DNA of 64,000 bases from Melioribacter sp. (lineage in GTDB: Bacteria; Bacteroidota; Ignavibacteria; Ignavibacteriales; Melioribacteraceae), in contig PMDS01000063.1 of NCBI GenBank assembly GCA_003155655.1, positions 1-64,000 on the forward strand, given 5' to 3'. A program made the position numbers and the translations under genes. Positions 8,483 to 16,706 of the stretch are shown here, in pieces. The notes beneath the pieces are model-generated. The model was given only the letters and a program-made list of their open reading frames with translations. It did not search any database and was not told where the DNA came from. Each line of letters opens with the position of its first letter. Position 1 is the first letter of the stretch.

Positions 8483-9775
8483 ATGAATATATCAAAAAGT
8501 GAAAAATTATTTGAAGAAGCAAAAAAATATATTCCCGGCGGTGTGAATTCACCAGTGAGGGCTTTTAAATCTGTAGGTGGAACCCCTAGATTCATAACAA
8601 AGGGTGCAGGCTCAAAATTATATGATGTAGACGGTAACGAATATATAGATTACATTGGCAGCTGGGGTCCCCACTTATTTGGCCACAATCCAAAGTTCAT
8701 AATAGATGCCCTTATAAATGCAATTGAAAATGGAACAAGCTTTGGCGCTCCGACTGAAATTGAAGTAAAAGTTGCAAAATTAATAACCGAACTTGTCCCT
8801 TCAGTTGAAATGGTTAGAATGGTGAACAGCGGAACAGAAGCTACAATGAGTGCTGTGCGTGTTGCACGCGGATATACTAATAAAGACAAAATAATAAAGT
8901 TTGAAGGCTGCTATCACGGGCACGGTGATTTTTTTCTAATAAAAGCAGGATCCGGGGCACTGACCTTTGGAGTGCCTACAAGTCCTGGTGTTACGAACGG
9001 GAATGCCGCAGATACTTTGGTAGCCGATTTTAATAACATTGAATCAGTAAAAAAATTACTGACACAAAATAAAAATGAAATAGCCGCCGTTATAATTGAA
9101 CCAGTTGTTGGAAATATGGGGACCATACGGGCAAATCAATCATTTATAAGAGAATTACGAGAAATTTGTTCTGAGGAAAAGATTGTATTAATATTTGATG
9201 AAGTTATGACCGGCTTTCGATTAGCACAAGGCGGTGCACAAGAAATATTAGGAATAAAGCCGGACATTTCCACATTTGGAAAAATTATTGGAGGAGGTTT
9301 ACCAGTCGGCGCCTATGGAGGTAAAAGAGAAATTATGGAAATGGTTTCTCCTAGTGGTCCGGTCTATCAAGCCGGAACGCTAAGCGGAAATCCATTGGCT
9401 ATGAATGCCGGCTATGCCGTTCTTAAATATATTAAGGATAATCCTGACGTTTATAAACTTCTGGAAGAAAAATCATCTTACCTGGAAAATGGAATAAAAG
9501 ATTCGTTAAAATCTCTTAACAAAAATTTCCAAATAAATAGGGTTGACTCAATGATGACTTTATTTTTTACAGATAAGCCGGTTAACGATTACCTCTCTGC
9601 AATAAACTCCGATACTAAACTATACGGAAAGTATTTCCATGAAATGTTAAACCGGGGTATTTATTTACCACCGGCACAGTTTGAAGCATTTTTTGTTTCT
9701 TCCTCCCACAGCAAAGATGATCTGGATAGAACAATAAAATCATGTTTCGAATCCATAAAGAATATTTTTAATTAG
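8483..9775 (+). CDS. hemL: Glutamate-1-semialdehyde 2,1-aminomutase
   Basis: A PLP enzyme converting glutamate-1-semialdehyde to 5-aminolevulinate, the precursor used by HemB, so this organism uses the C5 pathway. The 430-residue length is standard. N-terminal PGGVNSPVRAFKSVGG and the PLP-lysine segment STFGKIIGGGLPVGAYGG (K about 267) are diagnostic, as is the gating region SGTEATMSAVRVARG. GGAG lies nine bases before the ATG. hemA, hemC, hemD and an identifiable hemE are not in the window. Confidence 0.97.
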   Translation: MNISKSEKLFEEAKKYIPGGVNSPVRAFKSVGGTPRFITKGAGSKLYDVDGNEYIDYIGSWGPHLFGHNPKFIIDALINAIENGTSFGAPTEIEVKVAKLITELVPSVEMVRMVNSGTEATMSAVRVARGYTNKDKIIKFEGCYHGHGDFFLIKAGSGALTFGVPTSPGVTNGNAADTLVADFNNIESVKKLLTQNKNEIAAVIIEPVVGNMGTIRANQSFIRELREICSEEKIVLIFDEVMTGFRLAQGGAQEILGIKPDISTFGKIIGGGLPVGAYGGKREIMEMVSPSGPVYQAGTLSGNPLAMNAGYAVLKYIKDNPDVYKLLEEKSSYLENGIKDSLKSLNKNFQINRVDSMMTLFFTDKPVNDYLSAINSDTKLYGKYFHEMLNRGIYLPPAQFEAFFVSSSHSKDDLDRTIKSCFESIKNIFN

Positions 9776-9790
9776 CCTTCTTTAAAAGAC

Positions 9791-9818
9791 GTAACCCACG
9801 CGGGCAAACGTGGGTTAC
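9791..9818 (+). terminator. Perfect 10-bp hairpin after hemL
   Basis: GTAACCCACG and CGTGGGTTAC are exact inverted arms around an eight-base loop, 15 bases after the hemL stop. No T-run follows on the plus strand (ATTGAGGGGG), and for the convergent hemerythrin gene the tail is also not T-rich at once, so it is a weak candidate for intrinsic termination and may instead protect mRNA 3' ends. Confidence 0.5.
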
Positions 9819-9859
9819 ATTGAGGGGGTTGTGTATGTATGAGAAACTGCAAAAGCAGT

Positions 9860-10267
9860 TCAGGATACTCCTTTACTATTTAAGTAAGAGGAATATTTTT
9901 TATCAGTTCCAAGTATGTGATTTCCAAGCCATCCTTTTAAGAAGTTCATAACTTCCATGCTAAGAACTACCTTACCACCTTCAAAATTTTTTTTGATTTC
10001 TTTTACCTGCTGTACAAGACCAACGTGAACTGTCTTGTGAATATTTGAGTCAGGATAACCATTTGATGCAAAAAGGTTTTCCTCATGTTTAAAATGATAA
10101 ACAGTGTAGTCTATTAATTTATCTAATATATCTCCGAGAACTTCTTTAGCTTTACCCACCTTCATCTTATCATGAAGTTCATTTATTAGACTAATTAAAA
10201 CTTTGTGCTGCTCATCTATTTCTTTTATATTAACCGAGTACTCGTTACTCCAATTGAAAAGAGCCAT
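9860..10267 (-). CDS. Bacteriohemerythrin (copy 1)
   Basis: A 135-residue O2-binding four-helix di-iron protein. All iron ligands are visible: H21 in DEQHK, H58 and E62 in YHFKHEENLF, the HKTVH pair, then NHILGTD supplying the last His and Asp. It is cytosolic with no fused domain, so a role in oxygen storage, delivery or scavenging is likely. It lies 33 bp behind a close paralog in the same direction, indicating a tandem duplication; NO or iron handling is an alternative role. Confidence 0.93.
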   Translation of the reverse strand: MALFNWSNEYSVNIKEIDEQHKVLISLINELHDKMKVGKAKEVLGDILDKLIDYTVYHFKHEENLFASNGYPDSNIHKTVHVGLVQQVKEIKKNFEGGKVVLSMEVMNFLKGWLGNHILGTDKKYSSYLNSKGVS

Positions 10268-10300
10268 TTTGAATTCCTTGTTTATTATTTTAGATAAAAA

Positions 10301-10708
10301 TTATAAAACTCCTTTGCTATTTAAAAATTTTGAATAGTTCTTATCTGAATTATTAATGTGGTTTGTAAGCCAATCCTTTAAAAAATTCATAAGATCAACT
10401 GTTACAACACCTTTTCCTTCATCAAACGACTTTTTAAAAGACATTACCTGTTCAACCAAATCTCCATGCTGACGTTTATGTACTATCTTGTCAGGATATC
10501 CGTATTTATCAAATAACTTTTCTTCAGTCTGAAAATGAAAGGCAGTATAATTAACAAGTTCGTTTAATATCTTTCCAATAATTTCTTTACCTTTTCCAAT
10601 TTTCATTCCATCATGTAATTCATTTATTAATTCAACTAACTTTTGATGCTGAACATCTATTTCCTGAATTTTTACAGAATAATCTTTGTTCCATGTTAAA
10701 AGCGGCAT
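10301..10708 (-). CDS. Bacteriohemerythrin (copy 2)
   Basis: Same length and architecture as the downstream copy, with ligands H21 (DVQHQ), H58 and E62 (FHFQTEEKLF), HKRQH and NHINNSD. The two proteins share the same spacing between every ligand and start and finish alike (LL-W---YSVKI-EID and YS-LNSKGV), so they are recent paralogs. The first gene of a two-gene unit; a plain GGGAA lies just before the ATG. The 228 bp upstream are AT-rich with no gene. Confidence 0.93.
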   Translation of the reverse strand: MPLLTWNKDYSVKIQEIDVQHQKLVELINELHDGMKIGKGKEIIGKILNELVNYTAFHFQTEEKLFDKYGYPDKIVHKRQHGDLVEQVMSFKKSFDEGKGVVTVDLMNFLKDWLTNHINNSDKNYSKFLNSKGVL

Positions 10709-10936
10709 ATATATTCCCTTTTTTGATAGGTATTTATTAGAAGTATAATTCTCTTATTTTCTTTTATAATCGTAAAGAATTCATATTTGTTTAGAAGGAT
10801 ATAATCAGCTATAAACTTTATGAAAGGATGTTTTTAAGCATGGAAAACCAGGATTTTTTCAAGAAAACGAAACTTTTTCTAATTGTTGGACAATCGAATT
10901 TAATAAGATATTTTAACAGAAAGATTAATAGAGACA

Positions 10937-11929
10937 ATGTCATTTATTCCATCATACCTAAAATTTGCAGATGCAAATGAATTGAAGAACAGGGCAAATA
11001 ATGCGGAGCATCTTCTTTCATCATGCTGCTGCTGTCCTCGTAATTGTGAGAACGATAGAACTTCGAATAAATATGGTTATTGCCAAAGCGGTTGTCTTCC
11101 AATAGTCTCTTCTTATACTGCTCATTTTGGAGAAGAACCCGTACTATCCGGAAAACATGGTGCGGGAAATATTTTTTTTGGTAATTGTAATTTACGTTGT
11201 ATTTTTTGCCAAAATTCCGAAATCAGTCAGAATTGGAATGAAGAAAGAAAGCACGAAGTCTCTGTAGAAAAACTAGCTGAAATTATGATTGAACTTCAAG
11301 GCAAAAATTGCCATAATATAGGACTTGTTTCACCAACTCACTTTGCACCTCAAATATTAAAAGCAATTAGTATTGCTGTTTCTAGAGGATTATATAAACC
11401 AATAATTTATAACTCCAATGGCTATGATTCTGTTAAAATGCTAAAATTATTTGATGGTGTAGCAGACATATATTTACCGGATCTAAAATACGGCAGCAAT
11501 AAATATGCAAAACTGTATTCGGATGCAGATGAATATTTTGATTATTCAAAAGCTGCAGTAAAAGAAATGTTCCGGCAGATTGGGGCTGGCTTAACTTATG
11601 ATGGTGAAGTTGTAATTCGAGGATTGATAATCCGTCATCTTGTTCTTCCAAATGATCTAGCCGAAACTGAAAAAGTTTTCGAGTTCATTGCTAGTGAATT
11701 GTCACCGGATGTGCATATTTCTTTAATGTCGCAATATTTTCCAGCACATAAAGTTCGAAAAGAGATACTTCTCCAACGTACAGTTCGTTACTCCGAATAT
11801 GAAAAAGTGCTGAGTTTATTAGAAAAATACGATTTGAAAAACGGTTGGATTCAAGAAATGGACAGCTTTGAAACTTATAAACCCGATTTCAAAAATAACC
11901 GTGAAAACCCTTTTTTAAATCCAGCTTAG
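10937..11929 (+). CDS. PflX-like radical SAM protein (COG1313 type)
   Basis: A 330-residue radical SAM enzyme. FFGNCNLRCIFCQNSEISQ holds the CxxxCxxC cluster motif that binds the 4Fe-4S cluster and AdoMet. A cysteine-rich N-terminus (SSCCCCPRNCEND and YGYCQSGCLP) is characteristic of the PflX group, which resembles pyruvate-formate-lyase activases. No glycyl-radical enzyme is encoded nearby, so the substrate is unknown. The ATG at 10937 has only a weak GAGACA ribosome site. Its stop overlaps the convergent response-regulator gene by four bases. Confidence 0.85.
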   Translation: MSFIPSYLKFADANELKNRANNAEHLLSSCCCCPRNCENDRTSNKYGYCQSGCLPIVSSYTAHFGEEPVLSGKHGAGNIFFGNCNLRCIFCQNSEISQNWNEERKHEVSVEKLAEIMIELQGKNCHNIGLVSPTHFAPQILKAISIAVSRGLYKPIIYNSNGYDSVKMLKLFDGVADIYLPDLKYGSNKYAKLYSDADEYFDYSKAAVKEMFRQIGAGLTYDGEVVIRGLIIRHLVLPNDLAETEKVFEFIASELSPDVHISLMSQYFPAHKVRKEILLQRTVRYSEYEKVLSLLEKYDLKNGWIQEMDSFETYKPDFKNNRENPFLNPA

Positions 11930-12306
11930 ATAAAACAATATTTATTCTTTTCAATTATATCATAAATTCTATCTGAAAGAGAAATGACAAAGTCAGTTTT
12001 TACGACATAATCAGAAACTCCCATATCCAACATTGCTTTTACGCATTCTCTATTATTCATACAGGTCATAACAATTACTGAAGTAATTTGGTCTATCTCT
12101 CGAATTTTTGCCAGGCATTCCAAACCATTCATATTTGGCATAGAAATATCGAGAAAAATCATTCGTGGGGATTCTAACTTATATAATTCCAAACCCTCAG
12201 CTCCATCCCCTGCTTCAATGACTTCCAAATGGAATTTTTTTTCCAAAAGTCTTCTCAATAAAACTCTAAACTTATAGTCATCCTCAATTATTAATACTTT
12301 TCTCAT
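11926..12306 (-). CDS. Single-domain response regulator
   Basis: A 126-residue stand-alone receiver domain. The acidic pair is in LIIEDDYKF, the phosphoacceptor Asp in MIFLDISMPNMNG, the Thr/Ser in VIVMTCMNN, and the conserved Lys in YVVKTDF. There is no output domain, so it acts by protein contact, like CheY or Spo0F. No histidine kinase is adjacent. Convergent with the radical SAM gene. Confidence 0.9.
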   Translation of the reverse strand: MRKVLIIEDDYKFRVLLRRLLEKKFHLEVIEAGDGAEGLELYKLESPRMIFLDISMPNMNGLECLAKIREIDQITSVIVMTCMNNRECVKAMLDMGVSDYVVKTDFVISLSDRIYDIIEKNKYCFI

Positions 12307-12395
12307 ATTTACTTTATAAGTGTGGGAGTATCCATTTAAATTATCGACCTAAAAAGATTTTTTTTTAATGTTTTTCTAAAATTTTAAATGCTCAC

Positions 12396-14309
12396 TTAAA
12401 AACGACCAATTATCGTCATATTTTGGTGATTACAAATATCTTTACCCTCTTTTGAATATAAGAAATCAATCCTGTTTTTATAGAATTCGGTTATTTTTCC
12501 ACGAACCATCTTAAGTGTGCTGTTCATAAATTTATTTTCCTCGGTAAATGGTTCACCTAGAACAGCAATAGCAGACGGGAGCCATCTTTCAGGAAATTGA
12601 TCGTGGAATATTCCTCCAGACTTAAATTTTGTAATTTCTCCTTCAAGTATTTTAAGAAGAGCTATTATCCCATCTTCATTTCGATGAGATAAATTATTTT
12701 CCTTCAACCACTTTAGCAAGGCATCCTTGTTTGGAACAACAAGAGCTACAGTATACGGAGATTGATTATTATACAACATTACCTGATCAATAAATGGCGA
12801 GCATTCAGTTAATGCTTCTTCTATTCCTTCGGGGCTGTATTTTTCGCCATCACTTGAAATTAAGAGACTTTTAAATCTTCCAAGAACAAATAGGAACCCA
12901 TCATTATCAATATATCCAAGGTCACCGGAATAAAGCCATCCATCTTTAATTGTTTCCTTTGTAGCCTGATCATTCTTCCAATAACCAGCCATTACATTTT
13001 CACCTTTAACAACAATTTCCCCTTTTTCTCCAATAGGCAGTTCTTTTCCTTCAGTATCACAAATTTTAATTTCGAGATTTGGGATTATAAGCCCTGATGA
13101 GCCAAATTTATGTTTTGACAATTTATTTGCGGAAATAACCGGTGCCGCCTCGGTAAGCCCATATCCCTGAAGCATAGGTAAACCAATCGCACAGAAAAAT
13201 CTTTGCAGCTCAATATCAAGCAGTGCCCCGCCTCCCACAAAAAATTCCAACCTTCCACCAAAGTTTTTTCTAATTTTGCTAAAAATTAGTTTATCATAAA
13301 ACATAATAAGAGGCTTCAATAACATTTTGCTTCCCTTACTTTTATTCCAGCCGTCTCCATTATATGAATATGCTGCATTTAAAGCTTTACTAAATAATTT
13401 TTCTGCTACTGCTCCTTTTTCCTTGATTCCTTTTTCAATATTTTTTCTAAAATTTTTTGCAAGCGCAGGAACGCTTAATAAAAATGTCGGTCTCACTTCT
13501 TTAATATTTGATGGAACATTTTTTAATGTATCCAGGGGAGTTTTTCCCTGTTGAACAGATGCAATAGCGGCACCATTTTTAATTAATGTATAAACCCCTG
13601 CAGTATGCGCAAATGCATGGTCCCATGGCAGCATCATTAAAGAAACGTACCATTCTGGAATTTTAAACATTGTGGAGGATTGTTCAACATTTGCAGTATA
13701 ATTTCTATGAGTTAAAACGATGCCTTTGGGATCTGCTGTGGTTCCGGAAGTATAACATATGTTAGCATAATCATTCTCTAAAATTGATTTCCATCTTTCT
13801 TCAAATATTATTTTTGATTTTGACTTTGCTAAAAATTTTTCTCCGTTCTTAAAAATTTCATAAATATAGATTTCATCGTTATCAAGGGAATCCATTTCAT
13901 CGAGCAAAATAATTTTTTCAAGATCCGGAAGGTCATTTTTTATCTTCCTAACTTTAACAGCCTGGCTGCGTGAGACAATAACCAGCCTGCACCCAGAATG
14001 TGCCATTCTGAATTTTAAATCGCTAAGTTCTTCAACTTTTGTAGATATTGGAACATTAATGGCTCCATTAAATAGTATTCCAAGTTCGCTCACAACCCAA
14101 TAATTTCTTCCTTCAGAAATCAGGGCAATTCTATCACCTTTCTCTATTCCATAATCCATTAATCCTGCTGCAAAATTATGAACCATCATTTTAATTTCTG
14201 CGTAAGTAGATCCGACATATTTATCACCGGTTTTTTCCCACATTAATATATTATTTGCAAATTTTTCTGCACTTTCTTCAAAGAGAGCTGGTAGTGTTCT
14301 CTGTTTCAA
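12396..14309 (-). CDS. Long-chain acyl-CoA synthetase (AMP-binding)
   Basis: Activates fatty acids to acyl-CoA via an acyl-adenylate. The P-loop-like motif is CYTSGTTADPKGIVLTHRN, the A5 motif is GYGLTEAAPVISAN, and the hinge region is YSGDLGYIDNDGFLFVLGR followed by the typical DGEKYSPEGIE. About 637 residues, fitting the eukaryote-like FACS subgroup common in Bacteroidota/Chlorobi. The frame can be extended to a GTG at 14321, but a strong GGAGG at 14315-14319 sits five bases before TTG at 14309 and overlaps that GTG, so I chose the TTG. Confidence 0.92.
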   Translation of the reverse strand: MKQRTLPALFEESAEKFANNILMWEKTGDKYVGSTYAEIKMMVHNFAAGLMDYGIEKGDRIALISEGRNYWVVSELGILFNGAINVPISTKVEELSDLKFRMAHSGCRLVIVSRSQAVKVRKIKNDLPDLEKIILLDEMDSLDNDEIYIYEIFKNGEKFLAKSKSKIIFEERWKSILENDYANICYTSGTTADPKGIVLTHRNYTANVEQSSTMFKIPEWYVSLMMLPWDHAFAHTAGVYTLIKNGAAIASVQQGKTPLDTLKNVPSNIKEVRPTFLLSVPALAKNFRKNIEKGIKEKGAVAEKLFSKALNAAYSYNGDGWNKSKGSKMLLKPLIMFYDKLIFSKIRKNFGGRLEFFVGGGALLDIELQRFFCAIGLPMLQGYGLTEAAPVISANKLSKHKFGSSGLIIPNLEIKICDTEGKELPIGEKGEIVVKGENVMAGYWKNDQATKETIKDGWLYSGDLGYIDNDGFLFVLGRFKSLLISSDGEKYSPEGIEEALTECSPFIDQVMLYNNQSPYTVALVVPNKDALLKWLKENNLSHRNEDGIIALLKILEGEITKFKSGGIFHDQFPERWLPSAIAVLGEPFTEENKFMNSTLKMVRGKITEFYKNRIDFLYSKEGKDICNHQNMTIIGRF

Positions 14310-14384
14310 TTTATCCTCCACTATGATTTACAATTTTAGCATGGATAGTGTTTTTGTGTTATAACTTATTAGCAAGATAAAAAA

Positions 14385-14408
14385 AATCCTCTTATTGTTA
14401 AGAGGATT
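14385..14408 (-). terminator. Intrinsic terminator of the beta-barrel gene
   Basis: AATCCTCTTA and TAAGAGGATT form a perfect 10-bp stem with a four-base loop. On the minus strand the stem runs into TTTTTTT, the classic rho-independent arrangement. It lies downstream of the outer-membrane protein gene that ends at 14506 and upstream of the acyl-CoA synthetase. Confidence 0.85.
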
Positions 14409-14505
14409 AAGCATAATAGCGGAGTTGTTATCTGATATGATTTTTCTTTAATTTATTTATTATATGCTAAGAGCCATTAGCCTAAACAGTAAAAAGTCTA
14501 TATTA

Positions 14506-15144
14506 CTAAAAATAGAATCTGAACCCAACGCGCATCATTACACCGCTCATATCATAACTGCGTTCAAATGTATGTTTTACTCCCGTATTAGGATCTTTAA
14601 CATCGTATTGCCAGCTAGGAGTTGAAGAATGATAAGACAATTCAACAAGGGCGTCTGACCTTTGACCAAGTTCATACATTATACCAGCACCAAGCCGCCA
14701 GCAAAAATCAAATGCACCCTGCAATTTACTGTCATTTGGATTTGTATAATCTCTGTAAAAAATTAATAAAACTTCTAATCCGGCTGCACCAGTTACATAA
14801 GCACGGGTCTTAGGTGCAACAAGCCAGTTACCGCTAATACTTCCCATTAAAGGAATAGAATGAAGATTTGTCTTAGCTCTCAGTTCATTGATAGTGCTAT
14901 TAGGTCCATAAATATCATTAATTTGGGAAACAAATTTTTGATCAACATAATTTTTATTGAACCAATCTACACTATAGCCCATTAAGAAATTATTGTCGAC
15001 ATACCATCCGCCTTCATAGCCAATAATAAACCCTGCATCAGTTGCACCGGGGTCAAACATACCTAATTTCACGGTGGAAAAATGCGACTGCGCGGATAGT
15101 ATTATTGGGATAAATAAAATTATTAAATAAAAAAACTTTTTCAT
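14506..15144 (-). CDS. Outer membrane beta-barrel protein
   Basis: A 212-residue exported protein. The first 18 residues (MKKFFYLIILFIPIILSA) form a signal peptide with likely cleavage before QSHFS. The rest alternates polar and hydrophobic or aromatic residues in strand-length blocks and ends with MRVGFRFYF, a C-terminal Phe as in barrel-assembly signals. The fold resembles small OmpW/OmpA-type eight-stranded barrels. AGGATTACTT before the ATG is a usable ribosome site. No cargo or function can be inferred. It has its own terminator and stands alone. Confidence 0.75.
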   Translation of the reverse strand: MKKFFYLIILFIPIILSAQSHFSTVKLGMFDPGATDAGFIIGYEGGWYVDNNFLMGYSVDWFNKNYVDQKFVSQINDIYGPNSTINELRAKTNLHSIPLMGSISGNWLVAPKTRAYVTGAAGLEVLLIFYRDYTNPNDSKLQGAFDFCWRLGAGIMYELGQRSDALVELSYHSSTPSWQYDVKDPNTGVKHTFERSYDMSGVMMRVGFRFYF

Positions 15145-15402
15145 AAGTAATCCTAATTATTGATTCCAGAATATAAAAACAATTAAGATGCCAGAATAAT
15201 ACTTTAATTTTGCTTCACATTTCAAGCTTTAAAATAAATTTTGTTCTATACAATAAACAGTTAGACAGGTTTTTTAGACATTAGAATAATTAAAAAAGAA
15301 AAATAATCCAAACTTATTTCTTATACAATTGTGCACTTAATATTTAATGATCTTTAACAAATAGGGACCTAACTTTTTAATTTTAAATCTCTATTTTTTA
15401 AA

Positions 15403-15786
15403 TCATCTTTTCAAGCCCATTAAAACTTCATCAATGCGAGTAACTAAACTGCGGGCATCAACAGGTTTTGTAAGAAACTGATGCGCACCGGCTTCAAGAG
15501 AATCATGCCGGTCTTTTGTTGTATTGTGAGCAGTTAGTATAAAAACCGGTACATTTACGAATCTTGGCATTTGCTTCAATTCTTTTGTAAGCTGAATGCC
15601 ATCCTTATAATCACGTAACGAAATATCCATCACAATTAAATCAAAATCCATCTTATTAATTAGATTGTAAAAAGCATTGACACAGCCACATGTGTACACT
15701 TCAAATTTTTTTGCGAGGAAAAATCTCAAAAATTCTTGTGATAATTCCTCATCGTCAACAATGAGCACTCTCGGTTTGGAATCCAT
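15403..15786 (-). CDS. Single-domain response regulator
   Basis: A 127-residue receiver domain: acidic pair in LIVDDEELSQ, phosphoacceptor Asp in LIVMDISLRDYKDG, Thr in VFILTAHNTTKDR and Lys in FLTKPVDARSL. No output domain is fused. It is a different receiver subfamily from the one at 11926-12306 and has no kinase beside it; a monocistronic gene. Confidence 0.9.
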   Translation of the reverse strand: MDSKPRVLIVDDEELSQEFLRFFLAKKFEVYTCGCVNAFYNLINKMDFDLIVMDISLRDYKDGIQLTKELKQMPRFVNVPVFILTAHNTTKDRHDSLEAGAHQFLTKPVDARSLVTRIDEVLMGLKR

Positions 15787-15913
15787 TTCTCATACCATAA
15801 TTAGAAAACAAAATTATGAATTCACTTTACTAAACAACAAAACTCCTCTTTTGGTGCTTAGTAAGTCTTTTTTAATTGAACTCTATTAATTCAATAATCC
15901 GTTAAAAATTTTA

Positions 15914-15959
15914 GCTAGCTGAAGAATGTTGCCCAACATTCCTGTGGTAACCAACTAGC
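15914..15959 (+). other. Nested hairpin, possible structured RNA
   Basis: An inner perfect inverted pair GAATGTTG / CAACATTC with a two-base gap is enclosed by GCTAG / CTAGC. No T-run follows on either strand, so it does not look like a plain terminator. It could be a small RNA element or a protein-binding site. Strand is uncertain. Confidence 0.3.
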
Positions 15960-16201
15960 AAAGATTTTTGAATTACTGTGCCCTTTATGGCATGAAAATG
16001 AACAATAATCGTTCCAATGTTGATATTTGTAATGAACCGCGAAAAATGGCTTAAAACGCAATTTTTTTCTTTTCTACGGATTATCTGTTTTTTCCAGGTA
16101 AATCATAACGATACATTATACTTTGTGCAGTTCTAAAATGAATCATACTAATAAATGTGTTTGTATTAATTGATTTTAAGAAATTTGGAAAGGATTGATA
16201 G

Positions 16202-16270
16202 ATGAATATATTGAAAAAATTTAATTTAAAAGCCCGGATTAATTTAATAGGTACCAGGCTTTGTATTTAA
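16202..16270 (+). CDS. Possible 22-residue peptide or gene remnant
   Basis: ATG at 16202 follows AAAGGA by seven bases, the best ribosome site in this gap, and reads MNILKKFNLKARINLIGTRL plus two residues. The second half overlaps a hairpin (AAAGCC at 16229-16234 with GGCTTT at 16257-16262) whose arms resemble the ccm terminator. It could be a leader peptide with an attenuator-like hairpin or the leftover start of a lost gene; I cannot tell which. Confidence 0.25.
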   Translation: MNILKKFNLKARINLIGTRLCI

Positions 16271-16297
16271 GAATATTTGTAAACTAAACAAACTCAG

Positions 16298-16560
16298 TCA
16301 AATTTAATTATGTTCTCAGATGTATTTAATATCCAGCTTGTGAATTTATAACCAATATTTGGTGTGGCAGTTACAGTGTCTTGTGTATCACTTATAATTA
16401 GTCCATCTACTTTTATTGTTCAACTATTCAAATGGGCTACTAATAAAGCAACCGTAAAGGTTGCAATAGTAGTTTCAGCAATAGTATTTGAGTTATCGCT
16501 TTTTCTACTAACATATTATTGTTGGCATCTATAGTCAACGTAAAATATCTCAAAGAAATT
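16298..16560 (-). pseudogene. Remnant of a bacterial-repeat (Ig-like) surface protein
   Basis: On the minus strand, frames broken by a shift and a stop read RYFTLTIDANNN, then NTIAETTIATFTV, then VDGLIISDTQDTVTATPNIGY followed by KFTSWILNTSENI. The pattern xVTATPNxGYxFxxW is that of the bacterial repeat domain found in secreted proteins with T9SS tails. Frameshift and internal stop show decay. Identification rests on a short motif only. Confidence 0.35.
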
Positions 16561-16650
16561 TATTTGAATTTTAATTCACTAATAATGGATATAATGTTCT
16601 GAACAAAACTAAAACTCGGACAAGTCAGCTTATATAAGTGGGGTCATAAA

Positions 16651-16681
16651 AAAGCCCGGTCTCCTTTGGAAACCGGGCTTT
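16651..16681 (-). terminator. Intrinsic terminator of the ccm operon
   Basis: AAAGCCCGGT and ACCGGGCTTT pair perfectly around an 11-base loop, 26 bases past the ccmF stop. Read on the minus strand the stem is followed by TTTTTTAT, so it suits termination of ccmCDEF transcription. Confidence 0.88.
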
Positions 16682-16706
16682 CTAGGGACAAAAAACAATT
16701 TATTAT

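Larger units (their letters stand above)
15787..16706. other. Decayed 0.9-kb intergenic region
   Basis: No intact gene of convincing length is present. It contains a nested hairpin at 15914-15959 (GCTAG/CTAGC outside, GAATGTTG/CAACATTC inside), a 22-codon frame with a good ribosome site at 16202-16270, a degenerate minus-strand coding remnant at about 16298-16560, and the terminator of the ccm operon at its right end. Confidence 0.6.

Noticed and set aside
9781-9860. CRISPR-like or repeat array after hemL
   Set aside because: Only one hairpin is present; no repeated spacer structure occurs here or anywhere in the window.
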